In this document: one piece after another, positions 36,169 to 48,221 of the stretch
How the letters are laid out: each line of letters begins with the position of its first letter
Position numbering within the stretch: the stretch's first letter is position 1
Origin: PALSA-612 sp963755155
GTDB lineage: Bacteria; Actinomycetota; Thermoleophilia; Gaiellales; Gaiellaceae
Reading direction: 5' to 3'
Assembly (NCBI GenBank): GCA_963755155.1
Contig: CAVWIV010000003.1
Span: 186,001-250,000, forward strand
DNA: 64,000 nucleotides
Program-made: the position numbers and the translations under genes
Notes under the pieces: model-generated
Told to the model about the DNA's origin: nothing
The model's input: the letters and a program-made list of their open reading frames with translations, nothing else
Databases searched by the model: none

Positions 36169-37770
36169 ATGAGGCTCGCGCTCGCCCAGATCAACTCGAC
36201 CGTCGGCGACCTCGACGGCAACCGCGACCGCATCGTCGCGCGGATCGCCGAGGCGCGCGACGCCGGCGCCGAGCTCGTCGTCTTCCCGGAGCTCGCCGTC
36301 ACCGGCTATCCGCCGGAAGACCTCCTGCTCCGTCCCGCCTTCGTGCGCGCCGCCGCGCAGGCGACGGGCGAGGTCGCCGAGGCTGCGACCGGCATCACTG
36401 CGCTCGTGGGCGCGCCTCTCGCCGAGAGCGGCCGCCTCTACAACGCGTGCTTCGTGTGCGAGCACGGGGAGATCGCCGCCGTCTACCGGAAGCGCCTGCT
36501 CCCGAACTACGGCGTCTTCGACGAGGAACGGTACTTCGAGGCCGGAACCGAAGTCGCCCTCCTTGCGCGCGACGAATCGACGATCGGGCTCACAGTCTGC
36601 GAGGACCTCTGGCAACCCGGCCCGCCCGCGACCGAGAGCGCGGCGGCGGGCGCGAACCTCCTCGTCAACCTCTCCGCGTCGCCGTTCCACGTCGGCAAGG
36701 ACGCGGAGCGCGAGGAGATGTTCGCCGACCGGGCGAGGGACAACCGCTGCGCGCTCGTCTTCTGCAACGCCGTCGGCGGCCAGGACGAGCTCGTCTTCGA
36801 CGGCAACTCGTTCGTCCTCGACCGCCAGGGCACCGTGGTGGCGAGAGCGCCGGGATTCGAGGAGGCGCTGCTCGTGGTCGACCTTGCGGAGCCGGCGGCC
36901 GGCCCGCTGGCCACGCCGCTCGGCGAGCTCGACCAGATGCGGCTCGCGCTCGAGCTCGGGCTCCGCGACTACGTGGGTAAGAACGGGTTCGGCGACGTCG
37001 TCGTAGGCATCTCGGGCGGTATCGACTCGGCGCTGACGGCCGCGCTCGCCGCCGAAGCGCTCGGCCCGGAGCGCGTGCACTGCGTGTCGATGCCGTCCCG
37101 CTTCTCCTCGGAGGCGACCCGGAGCGATGCCCGGCTCGTGGCGGAGTCGCTCGGCGCCGACTTCCGGGAGCTCCCGATCGAGGACGCCGTTGGCGCCCTC
37201 GAGGAGAGCCTGTCCGCGAGCTTCGCGGGGCGTGAACGCGACACGGCCGAGGAGAACCTCCAGGCGCGGGTGCGGGGCACCCTGCTCATGGCGCTCTCGA
37301 ACAAGCTCGGCTGGCTCGTGCTCGCCACGGGCAACAAGTCGGAGCTCTCGGTCGGCTACGCGACGCTGTACGGCGACATGGCCGGCGGCTTCGCGCTGCT
37401 GAAGGACGTCTATAAGACCGACGTCTGGCGGCTCGCGCGGCACCTCAACGACCGCGCGGGGCGTGAGCTGATCCCCTCGTCGATCATCGAGCGCGCCCCC
37501 AGCGCAGAGCTACGGCCCGATCAGCTCGACGAGCACTCGCTCCCGCGCTACGAGGAGCTCGACCCCGTGCTCGAGGCATACGTCGAGCTCGACCGCTCCG
37601 GCGAAGAGCTCGTCGCAGCGGGCTTCGACGCGGACGTGGTGGCCCGCGTCGCGTCGATGGTCGACCGCGCGGAGTACAAGCGCCGCCAGGCTCCGCCGGG
37701 CGTGAAGCTCCGCCCGCGGGCGTTCGGCCGCGACCGCCGGATGCCGATCACGAATCGTTGGCGCGACTAG
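36169..37770 (+). CDS. nadE: glutamine-dependent NAD+ synthetase
   Basis: 533 residues in two domains. Residues 1-260: nitrilase-type glutaminase (LVVFPELAVTGYPPEDLL, YRKRLLPNYGVFDEERYF, GLTVCEDLW holding the Glu-Lys-Cys triad). Residues 275-533: NAD synthase with the pyrophosphate loop VVGISGGIDSALTAALAAEA, ATGNKSELSVGYATLYGD and DVYKTDVWRLARHLN. It amidates nicotinic-acid adenine dinucleotide. Length fits the bacterial two-domain form. Divergent from the decarboxylase. Confidence 0.95.
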   Translation: MRLALAQINSTVGDLDGNRDRIVARIAEARDAGAELVVFPELAVTGYPPEDLLLRPAFVRAAAQATGEVAEAATGITALVGAPLAESGRLYNACFVCEHGEIAAVYRKRLLPNYGVFDEERYFEAGTEVALLARDESTIGLTVCEDLWQPGPPATESAAAGANLLVNLSASPFHVGKDAEREEMFADRARDNRCALVFCNAVGGQDELVFDGNSFVLDRQGTVVARAPGFEEALLVVDLAEPAAGPLATPLGELDQMRLALELGLRDYVGKNGFGDVVVGISGGIDSALTAALAAEALGPERVHCVSMPSRFSSEATRSDARLVAESLGADFRELPIEDAVGALEESLSASFAGRERDTAEENLQARVRGTLLMALSNKLGWLVLATGNKSELSVGYATLYGDMAGGFALLKDVYKTDVWRLARHLNDRAGRELIPSSIIERAPSAELRPDQLDEHSLPRYEELDPVLEAYVELDRSGEELVAAGFDADVVARVASMVDRAEYKRRQAPPGVKLRPRAFGRDRRMPITNRWRD

Positions 37771-37825
37771 GTTAGCGCCGCTAGCATCCCGCGTCCGGGG
37801 TACCACGATCTAGGGGGGTCGATCG

Positions 37826-40571
<2,746 letters not shown>

Positions 40572-40597
<26 letters not shown>

Positions 40598-41162
40598 GCA
40601 GCACCCGCAAGGCGCGAAACCAACGCAGCCGTTCCTCCCAGGGAACGGCTGCGTTGGCGGGCGAGGTCGACGGGAGCACGAAGAGCAGCGTGCTGACGAG
40701 GCGGCGTTCCTGGAGCCCGTGCTCCGGCCGCTCGCGGAACGTCCCCTGATATGCCGCCTTGCCGACGAAGGCGATCGCCCGCGGCCGCAGCTCGTCCGCC
40801 ATCGCCTGGAGCCGCTCAGCCGTCCCGGCGAAGTCGGCAGCGCGAAGGTCGCCCGAGCCGCGCGTCGTCCGCCGGGCCGCGTTCGTCAGCCCGCAGCCGA
40901 AGTCGAGGAGCGCGTCTTGTTCCTCGGGAGCGAGGAGGCGCGGCGTGAAGCCTGCCTCGTGCAGGAGGCGCCAGAAGTCGTTCCGCGGGTTCGCAAACGC
41001 CGCTCCCGCCGCCGCCGAGGCACGACCCGGGTTGATGCCGCAGAAGACGACCTCGAGGCTGGGTCCAAGGACGTCCGGGACGGCCGAGCTCAGCGCGGGC
41101 GGCAGCGAGACGGACGGGCGCTCCAGGACGAGCGCCTTGCGCAGCTGCGGCTTCCCGCCGCA
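40572..41162 (-). CDS. uracil-DNA-glycosylase family protein, Mug-like (start unresolved)
   Basis: The recognisable part reads LEVVFCGINPGRASAAAGAAFANPRNDFW (motif 1 of Mug/UDG family with INPG), then GLTNAARRTTRG, IAFVGKAAYQG and a C-terminal VLPSTSPANAAVPWEE (motif equivalent to the usual NPS-H loop, here STSPAN). It is expected to remove uracil or mismatched thymine from DNA. No ATG/GTG/TTG was found in frame before the domain; an ATG overlapping the upstream stop (ATGA, near 41246) is in a different frame, so a further frameshift near 41150-41240 is likely. The coordinate given is only the clearly supported reach. Confidence 0.65.
40621..40656. repeat. perfect 15-bp hairpin at convergent gene ends
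   Basis: CAACGCAGCCGTTCC and GGAACGGCTGCGTTG pair around 6 bases. It lies 24 bases after the protease stop but inside the coding end of the Mug-like gene (residues NAAVPWEERLRW), so it may stop transcription of the protease while also being coding sequence. No T-run. Confidence 0.55.
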
Positions 41163-41247
41163 CGACCCGCGCAGCGCTGGCGAAGCACCCAGAGCGACGG
41201 CGGCTGAAGGCGGGCCGAGCCGCGCCTGACTCGCGTGCAGGCATGCA

Positions 41248-41448
41248 TCATGCGGCCTCGTCCACGTCGTCGAGGTCGATTCTGAGGTCGAGCCGCTCGA
41301 GGAACGCCTCCCGGATGCGGTCGGCGGAGACCGCGGGCCAGGGCGGAGGCGAGCCCTCGGAGCGAAGCACGGTCACGAGCGGGTTGCGCTCGCCGTAGAG
41401 CCGGGCGTAGCACTCCTGCTCTGTCAACGGCCGGAGCCGCTCCTCCAT
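41248..41448 (-). CDS. small acidic hypothetical protein
   Basis: 66 residues (MEERLRPLTEQECYARLYGE...LRIDLDDVDEAA), soluble and charged. The conserved-looking start (LTEQECYARLYGERNPLVTVL) suggests a real family, but it is not recognised. TACCGT (reverse of 41457-41462) is 8 bases before the ATG. Probably co-transcribed with the Mug-like gene through an ATGA overlap. Confidence 0.55.
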   Translation of the reverse strand: MEERLRPLTEQECYARLYGERNPLVTVLRSEGSPPPWPAVSADRIREAFLERLDLRIDLDDVDEAA

Positions 41449-41456
41449 GCTCGGCC

Positions 41457-41491
41457 ACGGTAGCCCCCGGACCGGACGGCATCGTTAGGGT
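41457..41491. promoter_or_regulatory. divergent leaderless promoters, small protein and aminotransferase V gene
   Basis: Minus TACCGT (41457-41462) is 8 bases from ATG 41448; plus TAGGGT (41486-41491) is exactly 6 bases from GTG 41498. Confidence 0.5.
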
Positions 41492-41497
41492 TGAGAC

Positions 41498-42665
41498 GTG
41501 GCGACCGTTGCGTTCGACGTCGAGGCCGTTCGGAGACGCTACAGCGCCCTCCAGCGGGATCTCGTGCTGCTCGACGGGCCCGGCGGGACGCAGGTGCCAG
41601 ACGAGGTCATCGACGCCATCTCGACCTATCTGCGGGATTCGAACGCGAACCTTGGCGGGCCGTTCGCGACGAGCGAGCGGACCGTGCGCGTCGTCGACGA
41701 GGCACGAGCAGCGGCCGGCCGTTTCCTCGGCAGCTCGGCCGACGAGGTGACCTTCGGCGCCAACATGACGTCGCTGTCGTTTGCGCTCTCCCGCACCGCC
41801 GCCCGGACGTGGGAGGCCGGCGACGAGATCGTCGTCACGCGCCTCGACCACGACGGCAACGTCGCGCCGTGGCTCGAGCTGGCCCATGACCTCGGCCTCG
41901 TCGTGCGCTTCGCCGACATCACGGACGACTGCGACGTCGATCTCGCCGACCTCGAGCGACAGCTCTCGGCCCGCACGCGCGTCGTCGCCTTCCCGATCGC
42001 GTCGAACGCGGTCGGCACGCTCATCGACGTTCGCCGGATCGTCGAGCTCGCGCACGGCGCCGGTGCCCTCGCGTGGGCCGACGCCGTCCACGCCGCGCCG
42101 CATGTGCCCGACCGACGTCGCCGCGTGGGACGTCGATGTCCTCCTCTGCTCGCCGTACAAGTTCTTCGGGCCGCACCTCGGCGTCGCCTACGTCCGGCGC
42201 GAGGTCGCAGAGGGCTGGCGCCCGTACAAGGTCCGACCGCAGTCGGACGAGCCGCTCGGCCATCGTTTCGAGACGGGAACGCAGCCGTTCGAGCTGCTGG
42301 CCGGCTTCGTCGCCGCCGTCGAATACGTCGAGTCGATCGGGTGGGAGGCGATCCAGGCGCACGAGCGGTCGCTCGGCGAGCGAGTCCTCGCGGGCCTGCC
42401 GTCCGGCTCGACGCTGTACGGCCGGCAGACGATGGAGGGCCGCGTGCCGACGTTCATGTTCACCCTCGACGGCATCGAGCCCGACGAGGTCGGTAGGCGC
42501 CTGGGCGAGCAGGGCATCGCCGTCTGGCCGGGCAACTACTACGCGCTTGAGGTGCTGCGGCGACTCGGGCTCGAGGAGTCCGGCGGCGCCGTGCGCGCGG
42601 GGTTCGTCCACTACAACACCCACGCCGAGGTCGACCGGCTGCTGGACGCGCTCGCCGCGCTGTGA
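41498..42665 (+). CDS. cysteine desulfurase-like class V aminotransferase (frameshifted)
   Basis: The first 200 residues (LLDGPGGTQVPDEVIDAI, GANMTSLSFALSR, RLDHDGNVAPWLEL, ADAVHAAPHVP) and the last 185 (DVAAWDVDVLLCSPYKFFGPHLG, with the PLP lysine) are in different frames; one extra C near 42108 would restore a normal protein of about 388 residues. This is the NifS/SufS-like subgroup annotated as cysteine desulfurase family protein; activity on cysteine is not proven. GTG start. Its end overlaps the M20 gene by 4 bases. Confidence 0.8.
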
Positions 42666-43974
42666 GCGTGGTCCCCGACCCGGTCGAGCTGCTGCGCGAC
42701 CTCATCCGGTACGACACGACGAACCCACCGGGCAACGAGCGGGCGTGCGTCGAGCACGTGCGCGAGCTGCTGTCCGACGCGGGGGTTGAAAGCGAGCTCT
42801 ACGCACGCGAAGATGAGCGGCCGAATCTCGTCGCGCGGCTACCCGGCTCGGATGGCGGCGCGCCGCTCCTGCTCTACGGCCACGTCGACGTCGTGCCGAC
42901 CGCGGGTCAGCAATGGACGCATCCGCCGTTCTCGGCCGAGCTGGTCGACGGCGAGATCTGGGGCCGCGGCGCCCTCGACATGAAGTCGGGCGTCGCGATG
43001 ATGGTCGCGGCATTCCTGCGGGCGAAGGAGGAGGGCGCCGTGCCGGCGGGAGGGCTCGTCCTCTGCGTGCTCTCGGACGAGGAAGCGGGCGGCGACTTCG
43101 GCGCGAGGTTCCTGGCTCAGGAGCATCCAGAGGCGCTGGCGGGAGTGCGTCACGCGCTCGGCGAGGTGGGCGGCTTCTCGCTCCACGTCGGCGGCGTCCG
43201 CGCATACCCGATCCAGGTGGCCGAGAAGCAGATGTGCCAGCTCCGCGCGACCGTGCGCGGGCCGGGAGGCCACGCGGCGCGGCCGATGCGCGGCGGCGCG
43301 ATGGCGCGGCTCGCGCGGATGCTCGAGGCCCTCGACGGGCAGCGAACACCGATCCACATCACCGACCTTGCACGGCAGATGTTCGAGCCGATGGCCGCGG
43401 CCCTGCCCGGACCGCAGGGCGCCGGGCTGCTCGCCTTGCTCGATCCGGCGTACGGCCGACGCAGCGCTCGAGCAGCTCGGCGAGTCGGGGCCGCGCTACG
43501 AGGCATCGCTGCGAAACACCGTCAACGCGACGATCGTCCACGGCGGATCGGCGGTGAACGTCATCCCCAGCGAGATCGTCGTCGACCTCGACGGGCGCGC
43601 GCTTCCGGGCTTCGGCCCGGACGACATGCTCGCGGAGGTCGGCGCGATCATTGGCGACGACGTCGAGCTCGAGGTGACGCGTTTCGACGCCGGGCCGGCA
43701 GCGCCGGACATGGCCTTCTTCGACGGGCTCGCAGGCGTGATCCGCGAGCTCGACCCCGATGGCGTCCCAGTGCCGATGCTGCATGCCCGCGGTGACCGAC
43801 GGGCGTCACCTGTCGCCGCTCGGCATCCAGACGTACGGCTTCATGCCGCTCGCGTTCCCGCCGGACTTCCCGTTCGACCGCCTCCCTCATGCGGCCGACG
43901 AGCGGGTCCCGGTCGACGGCGTGCGCTTCGGCGCGGAGGCGATGTTCAGGGCCGTCGAGCGGTATCCGGGATGA
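42662..43974 (+). CDS. M20 family metallopeptidase (two frameshifts)
   Basis: Reads as ArgE/DapE/carboxypeptidase G2-like: metal motifs LLLYGHVDVVPT and GEIWGRGALDMKSGVA, the catalytic glutamate CVLSDEEAGGDF, and the dimerisation domain (RGPGGHAARP). Apparent single-base insertions near 43454 (after LLDPAY) and 43780 (after VPML) put the last two pieces, ADAALEQLGES...VNVIPSEIVVDLDGR and PAVTDGRHLSPLGIQTYGFMP, in other frames. About 437 residues when joined. Substrate unknown. Ends in an ATGA overlap with the epimerase. Confidence 0.8.
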
Positions 43975-44930
43975 GAGCCCTCGTCCTCGGCGGGACGCGC
44001 TTTCTCGGGCGCGCGATCGTGGACGCGCTGCTCGCCGGGGGTCACGAGCCGACGCTCTTCAACCGCGGGCTGACGCAGCCTGAGCTGTTCCCCGACGTCG
44101 AGAAGCTGCGCGGCGACCGCTCCTCTGACCTGTCCGCGCTAGAGGGCCGGGAGTGGGACGCGGTGCTCGACGTCGCCGCGTACCTGCCTGCCGATGTACG
44201 GCGCTCGACGGACGCGCTCCGACGCGTGCGGCCGCTACGTCTTCGTCTCCAGCATCTCGGTCTACGCCGACATGAGCGTCCCACCCGTGGAGGGCGCGGA
44301 GGTGCTCTCGCTCGAGCCGGGGCAGGAGGACGACGAGGGCCAAGAGACCTACGGCGGGCGCAAGGCAGCCGGCGAGCAGATCGTCGTCGAGGCGTTCGGC
44401 GACTCCGCGCTCGTCGTGCGGCCGGGTCTCATCGTCGGGCCGCAAGACCCCACAGGCCGCTTCACGTACTGGCCGCACCGGGTTGCGCGAGGCGGCGATC
44501 GTGCTCGCGCCGGGCTCTCCGGACGAACTCGTCCAGTTCATCGACGTCCGCGACCTCGCGGACTGGATCGTCCGGGCTGCCGCCGACGGGCGCGGCGGCA
44601 CGTTCAACGCCACGGGCGAGCCGATGCGCTTCGGCGACCTGCTGGAGGAGTGCCGCGACGGTCGCCGCCAGCGACGCGAGCTTCACGTGGATCTCGAGCG
44701 AGCAGCTCCTGGCAGAGCAGGTCGGCCCGTGGATGGAGCTGCCGCTCTGGCTGCCGCTGTCCGACTACGCGGGAATGCAGCAGGCGTCGATCGAGCGCGC
44801 CCGTGACGCGGGGCTCGCATTCCGCCCCCTGGCGGACACGATCCGTGGCGCGCTCGAAGAGGCAGAGCCCGTCGACGGCGTCGGCCTCACCCCCGAGCGC
44901 GAACGAGAGCTGCTGGCTACTTCGGGATAG
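43971..44930 (+). CDS. NAD-dependent epimerase/reductase-like protein (three frameshifts)
   Basis: NAD-binding start MRALVLGGTRFLGRAIVDALL (atypical extended SDR, GGTRFLG). Three apparent one-base insertions, near 44224, 44481 and 44652, divide it into four frames: to STDAL; ACGRYVFVSSISVYADM...FTYWPHR; LREAAIVLAPGSPDELVQFIDVRDLADWIV; ATVAASDASFTWISSEQLL to the stop. Joined it is about 319 residues and otherwise intact, including VYAD and the YxxxK-like YGGRK. This group resembles the reductase/isomerase of isoflavone or chloroplast CSP41 type. The 3' end overlaps the convergent SIS gene by 14 bases. Confidence 0.75.
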   Translation: MRALVLGGTRFLGRAIVDALLAGGHEPTLFNRGLTQPELFPDVEKLRGDRSSDLSALEGREWDAVLDVAAYLPADVRRSTDALRRVRPLRLRLQHLGLRRHERPTRGGRGGALARAGAGGRRGPRDLRRAQGSRRADRRRGVRRLRARRAAGSHRRAARPHRPLHVLAAPGCARRRSCSRRALRTNSSSSSTSATSRTGSSGLPPTGAAARSTPRASRCASATCWRSAATVAASDASFTWISSEQLLAEQVGPWMELPLWLPLSDYAGMQQASIERARDAGLAFRPLADTIRGALEEAEPVDGVGLTPERERELLATSG

Positions 44931-45800
44931 AGCCCGGCGCGAGCGCGGCTGCCTTCGCGTACCTCGGGTCGTCGCGGCGGATGCGGTCTGGGTCGACGCC
45001 GCGGTGCTCGGCGAGATCGACGGTGAGCCGCTGGAAGGGGACGATGTCCACGACGGGGTGGCGGGTCGGGACGAGCGTCAGCGCCGCGCCGATCGCCTCC
45101 AGCGCCGCGGCGGCCTGACGGCCGCGCTCGGCCGCCCGCTACCCTCACCCTCCAGCACGAACGCGCGCACGGTCTCGTCCACGGCCGCGAGATACCCGTG
45201 GAGGAGCTGCTCCGTCTCGTGCGCCTCCGCGGCGACGTACGCGCCCTCGCGGAGCTTCAGCACCGCCTCCTGGGCCGTCGGCCAGTCGCGGCCCGCTCCG
45301 GCGACGAGCCAGCGCTCGTGGTCGGAGACCGGGAGCGGCTGCGCAGCGAGCGCCTCCTCGACGGCCCCGGGCAGCCACGCGATGTCCTCGCCGTTCAGCG
45401 CCGCGATCGCTGCGACCGCGGCTGTATAGCTCGCGGTGTGGCACCAGCTCTCCTCGATCGCGAGCGCGCAGACGACGACCTCGTCGCACACCTCCGCGAG
45501 CGGGCTCTCTGCCTTGCCCGTGATCAGCCATGTCTCCCCCGGCCAGGCCTGCGCGGCCTCGAGCGTGAGCGCCGTTTCGCCTTCGTGGCTCACGCACACG
45601 AGGACGTCGGCGTCGCGCTCCGGCCGGAGCACGAGCTCGAGCGCCTGCACCGCGTCGCCGCCCGTCTGCGCGGCGTGGAAGGACGTGCCGCAGCCGGTGA
45701 AGAGCAGCCTCGCATCCGGAAAGCGGCGATCGGTGGGCACGCCGCGCAGCCACTCCGGCTGGGCGGCGATGCCCGCGCGCGTTCGCTCGCCGTTCGCCAT
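44917..45800 (-). CDS. SIS-domain protein, GlmS isomerase-like (frameshifted)
   Basis: Sugar-isomerase fold: ARLLFTGCGTSFHAAQTGGD (first SIS loop), CVSHEGETALTLEAA, and a second SIS domain with LKLREGAYVAAEAHETEQLLHG. Near 45141 one G seems missing in a G run; the next frame continues AAERGRQAAAALEAIGAAL and ends DPRYAKAAALAPGSIPK. About 294 residues joined. It lacks the glutaminase domain, so it is an AgaS/GlmS-like sugar-phosphate isomerase or deaminase candidate. Minus-strand TATAGA lies 7 bases before the ATG. Confidence 0.8.
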
Positions 45801-45826
45801 GGCGCTGTCTATACCATCGGGCGCCG

Positions 45827-47092
45827 ATGAGCACCTTCGAGAAGCACGTCCTCCCCAACGGCCTCCGCATCCTCACGGCGCCGATGCCGCAGGCGCAGTC
45901 GGTCTCGTGCTTCGTGATGCTCGCCGCGGGCTCGCGCTACGAGACGGCGGAGTCGAACGGCATCGCGCACTTCGCCGAGCACATGTTCTTCAAGGGGACG
46001 GAGCGCCGCCCGACCGCGCGCGACATCTCCACCGAGATCGACTCGATCGGCGGCGAGTTCAACGCGTTCACCGGCAAGGAGATCACCGGCTACTACGTCC
46101 GCTGCGCGGGCGAGAGCCGTGACGTCGCCCTCGACGTCCTCGTCGACATGCTGCGCAACTCGCGGTTCGATGCGGAGGAGATCGAGCGCGAGAAGGGCGT
46201 CATCGGCGAGGAGATGAACATGTACTTCGACACGCCGAGGGACTACGTCTCGGGTGTCTACGACGACCTCGTGTACGGCGACCACCCGCTCGGCTGGGAC
46301 ATTCTCGGCCGCAAGGAGACGATCTCCGAAGCGACGCGCGAGACGTTCATGGACTACCTCGACCGCTGGTACACGGCGAAGCGCATGGTGATCGGCGTGG
46401 CCGGCGCCGTCGGGCCGAGCCTGGACGAGAAGCTCGCCGAGCTCCTCGGTGACCTGCCCGAGGGAGGCGGCGGCTCGCCCGAGCCGGCGGTCCCGTCGCC
46501 GAACGGCACGCGCGTGAAGCTCCACACGAAGCAGTCCGACCAGGCGCATCTCTGCCTCGGCTTCCGCACGCACGAGTTCAGCCATCCCGACCGCTACGTC
46601 GTCGACATCCTCCGTTGCGTGCTCGGCGGAGGCATGTCGTCGCGGCTCTTCACGGAGGTGCGCGAGCGGCGCGGGCTCGCGTACTACGTGCTCGCGATGG
46701 TGCAGGGCTACGCCGACACCGGTTCACTCTTCACGCAGGCCGGCGTCGACCTCAAGCGGGTCGACGAGGCCGTCGAGACGATCGTCGCCGAGTTGCGCCA
46801 GATCGCAGCCGAAGCCGTGCCCGCCGACGAGCTCGAGAAGGCCCGCTCGTACACGAAGGGCCGCTTCGTCCTCTCGCTCGAGTCGCCGCAGGGGATGAAC
46901 AGGTTCGGCCTGCTCCGCGAGGTGCTCGAGAACGCACATCCCGACCCGAGCGAGGTATTGGCCGGAGTCGAGGCTGTGACGGCGGAGGACGTCCAGCGTG
47001 TGGCGCAGGAGCTCATCACCGAAGACGCTCTGCGGCTGGCCCTCGTCGGCCCGTTCGACGACGCAGACCGCTTCGAGAAGCTGCTCCCCTGA
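45827..47092 (+). CDS. M16 family zinc metallopeptidase (processing-protease-like)
   Basis: 421 residues. The inverted zinc motif HxxEH is in GIAHFAEHMFFKGTERR, with the downstream glutamate near EIEREKGVIGEEMNM. C-terminal half contains FRTHEFSHPDRYVVDIL and RERRGLAYYVLAMVQGYADTG, as in bacterial YmxG/PqqL-like and mitochondrial processing peptidase relatives. Normal length. The following beta-lactamase-like frame begins on its stop codon. Confidence 0.93.
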   Translation: MSTFEKHVLPNGLRILTAPMPQAQSVSCFVMLAAGSRYETAESNGIAHFAEHMFFKGTERRPTARDISTEIDSIGGEFNAFTGKEITGYYVRCAGESRDVALDVLVDMLRNSRFDAEEIEREKGVIGEEMNMYFDTPRDYVSGVYDDLVYGDHPLGWDILGRKETISEATRETFMDYLDRWYTAKRMVIGVAGAVGPSLDEKLAELLGDLPEGGGGSPEPAVPSPNGTRVKLHTKQSDQAHLCLGFRTHEFSHPDRYVVDILRCVLGGGMSSRLFTEVRERRGLAYYVLAMVQGYADTGSLFTQAGVDLKRVDEAVETIVAELRQIAAEAVPADELEKARSYTKGRFVLSLESPQGMNRFGLLREVLENAHPDPSEVLAGVEAVTAEDVQRVAQELITEDALRLALVGPFDDADRFEKLLP

Positions 47093-48190
47093 ACGCGGCG
47101 CCGCCACCGCCACCACGTCCGCCTCCGGCTCTCCACGCACCTGCGCCGTACGAGGTCTCGTTCGGCCGCGTCGCCGGGACGGCGCCACGCGGCACGAAGC
47201 TGCTCGTGATCCGGGCCGGCGGGAGGGTCGTCGCGACGCGACACCTCCGCGGACGGCGATTCGACGTTCGCGTGCCGCTGCCCCGACGCGACGTCACCGT
47301 CTCCGTCATCGCGACGACGCTCGCGGGCCGGCGCAGCCGGACATCCGTGCCGCACGTCTTCGGGTTGCCTCGCGCGGCCAGGCCGCGAGGAACCGTCCCT
47401 CACCTCGACGGCCGGCTGGCCCAGCGGATCGTCCCGCTCGTACGTAGCTTTCCCGGCTCGAGCGCCGTGTACGTCCGAGACCTGACGACCGGCGCGGGGA
47501 CGGCCTGGAACGCCCGCGCGCGCTTCCCTGCGGGATCGACGCTGAAGCTCGCGATCGCCGTCGAGGCGCTCCGGACGCTCAGCGGCAAGCCGGCCCGGGG
47601 CTCGTACGCAGACGGCCTCCTGCGCCGCGCCATCGTCGCTTCCGACAACATCGCCGCGAACCAGCTCGAGGTGCTCTTCGGCGGCTCGACGAGCGGCGGC
47701 AGCTACCGCGTCAACAGGCTCATGCGTGGCCTCGGCCTCGTCGACTCGGAGATGTACGGCGGCTACATCCCGGGCACGCTCGCGCGCCGTCGCCCGATCC
47801 CGATGCGCGTCGACGAACGGCCGTACTACGGCCTCGGCAAGTCGACGAGCGCCTTCGACCTCGCGCAGCTCTTCGCCTACATCCACCTCGCCGCCGAAGG
47901 CAAGGGCCGGCTGGCGAGGCGCCACCCGGGGTTCACGGCCGGCGACGCACGCTATCTCCTGTATCTGCTCGCCCACGTCACCGACCGCGGCAAGCTCGAC
48001 CGCTTCCTCGCCGGGCGGGCGTCCTCCCTGCACAAGGCGGGCTGGATCGTCGGCGCGCGGCACGACGCAGGGATCGTCTACTGGGCCGGGGGCGCCTTCG
48101 CGGTGGCGGTGATGACGCACGGCGCGGGCGCGGGCACGGCATCCGACGTCCTGGCCGGCCGCGTCGCGCTGCGCGCGCTCCGGCAGTTGA
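47089..48190 (+). CDS. class A beta-lactamase-like serine hydrolase
   Basis: Serine-penicillin-recognising fold with all three motifs: SxxK in FPAGSTLKLAIAVEAL, SDN in VASDNIAANQLE, and KAG (for KTG) in SLHKAGWIVGARHDAG. An N-terminal beta-rich segment of about 90 residues (proline-rich AAPPPPPRPPPAL first) precedes it, without a signal peptide. No ATG/GTG/TTG start fits; a CTG overlapping the M16 stop (CTGA) is the best candidate. The frame stays open to 48399, into the next gene; a TGA at 48188-48190 one frame away suggests a further one-base insertion near the end. It may be a peptidoglycan-active hydrolase rather than a resistance enzyme. Confidence 0.7.
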
Positions 48191-48221
48191 CTCTCTCCCG
48201 CCGGACGCAGATGCTTGGACG

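Noticed and set aside
40621..40656. Simple intrinsic terminator after the protease
   Set aside because: It lies inside the coding end of the convergent Mug-like gene and has no T-run, so it is listed only as a hairpin.
42100..45150. Programmed +1 frameshifting in several genes
   Set aside because: The junctions share no slippery codon or stimulatory motif, one is a deletion, and genes of unrelated function are hit; error is simpler.
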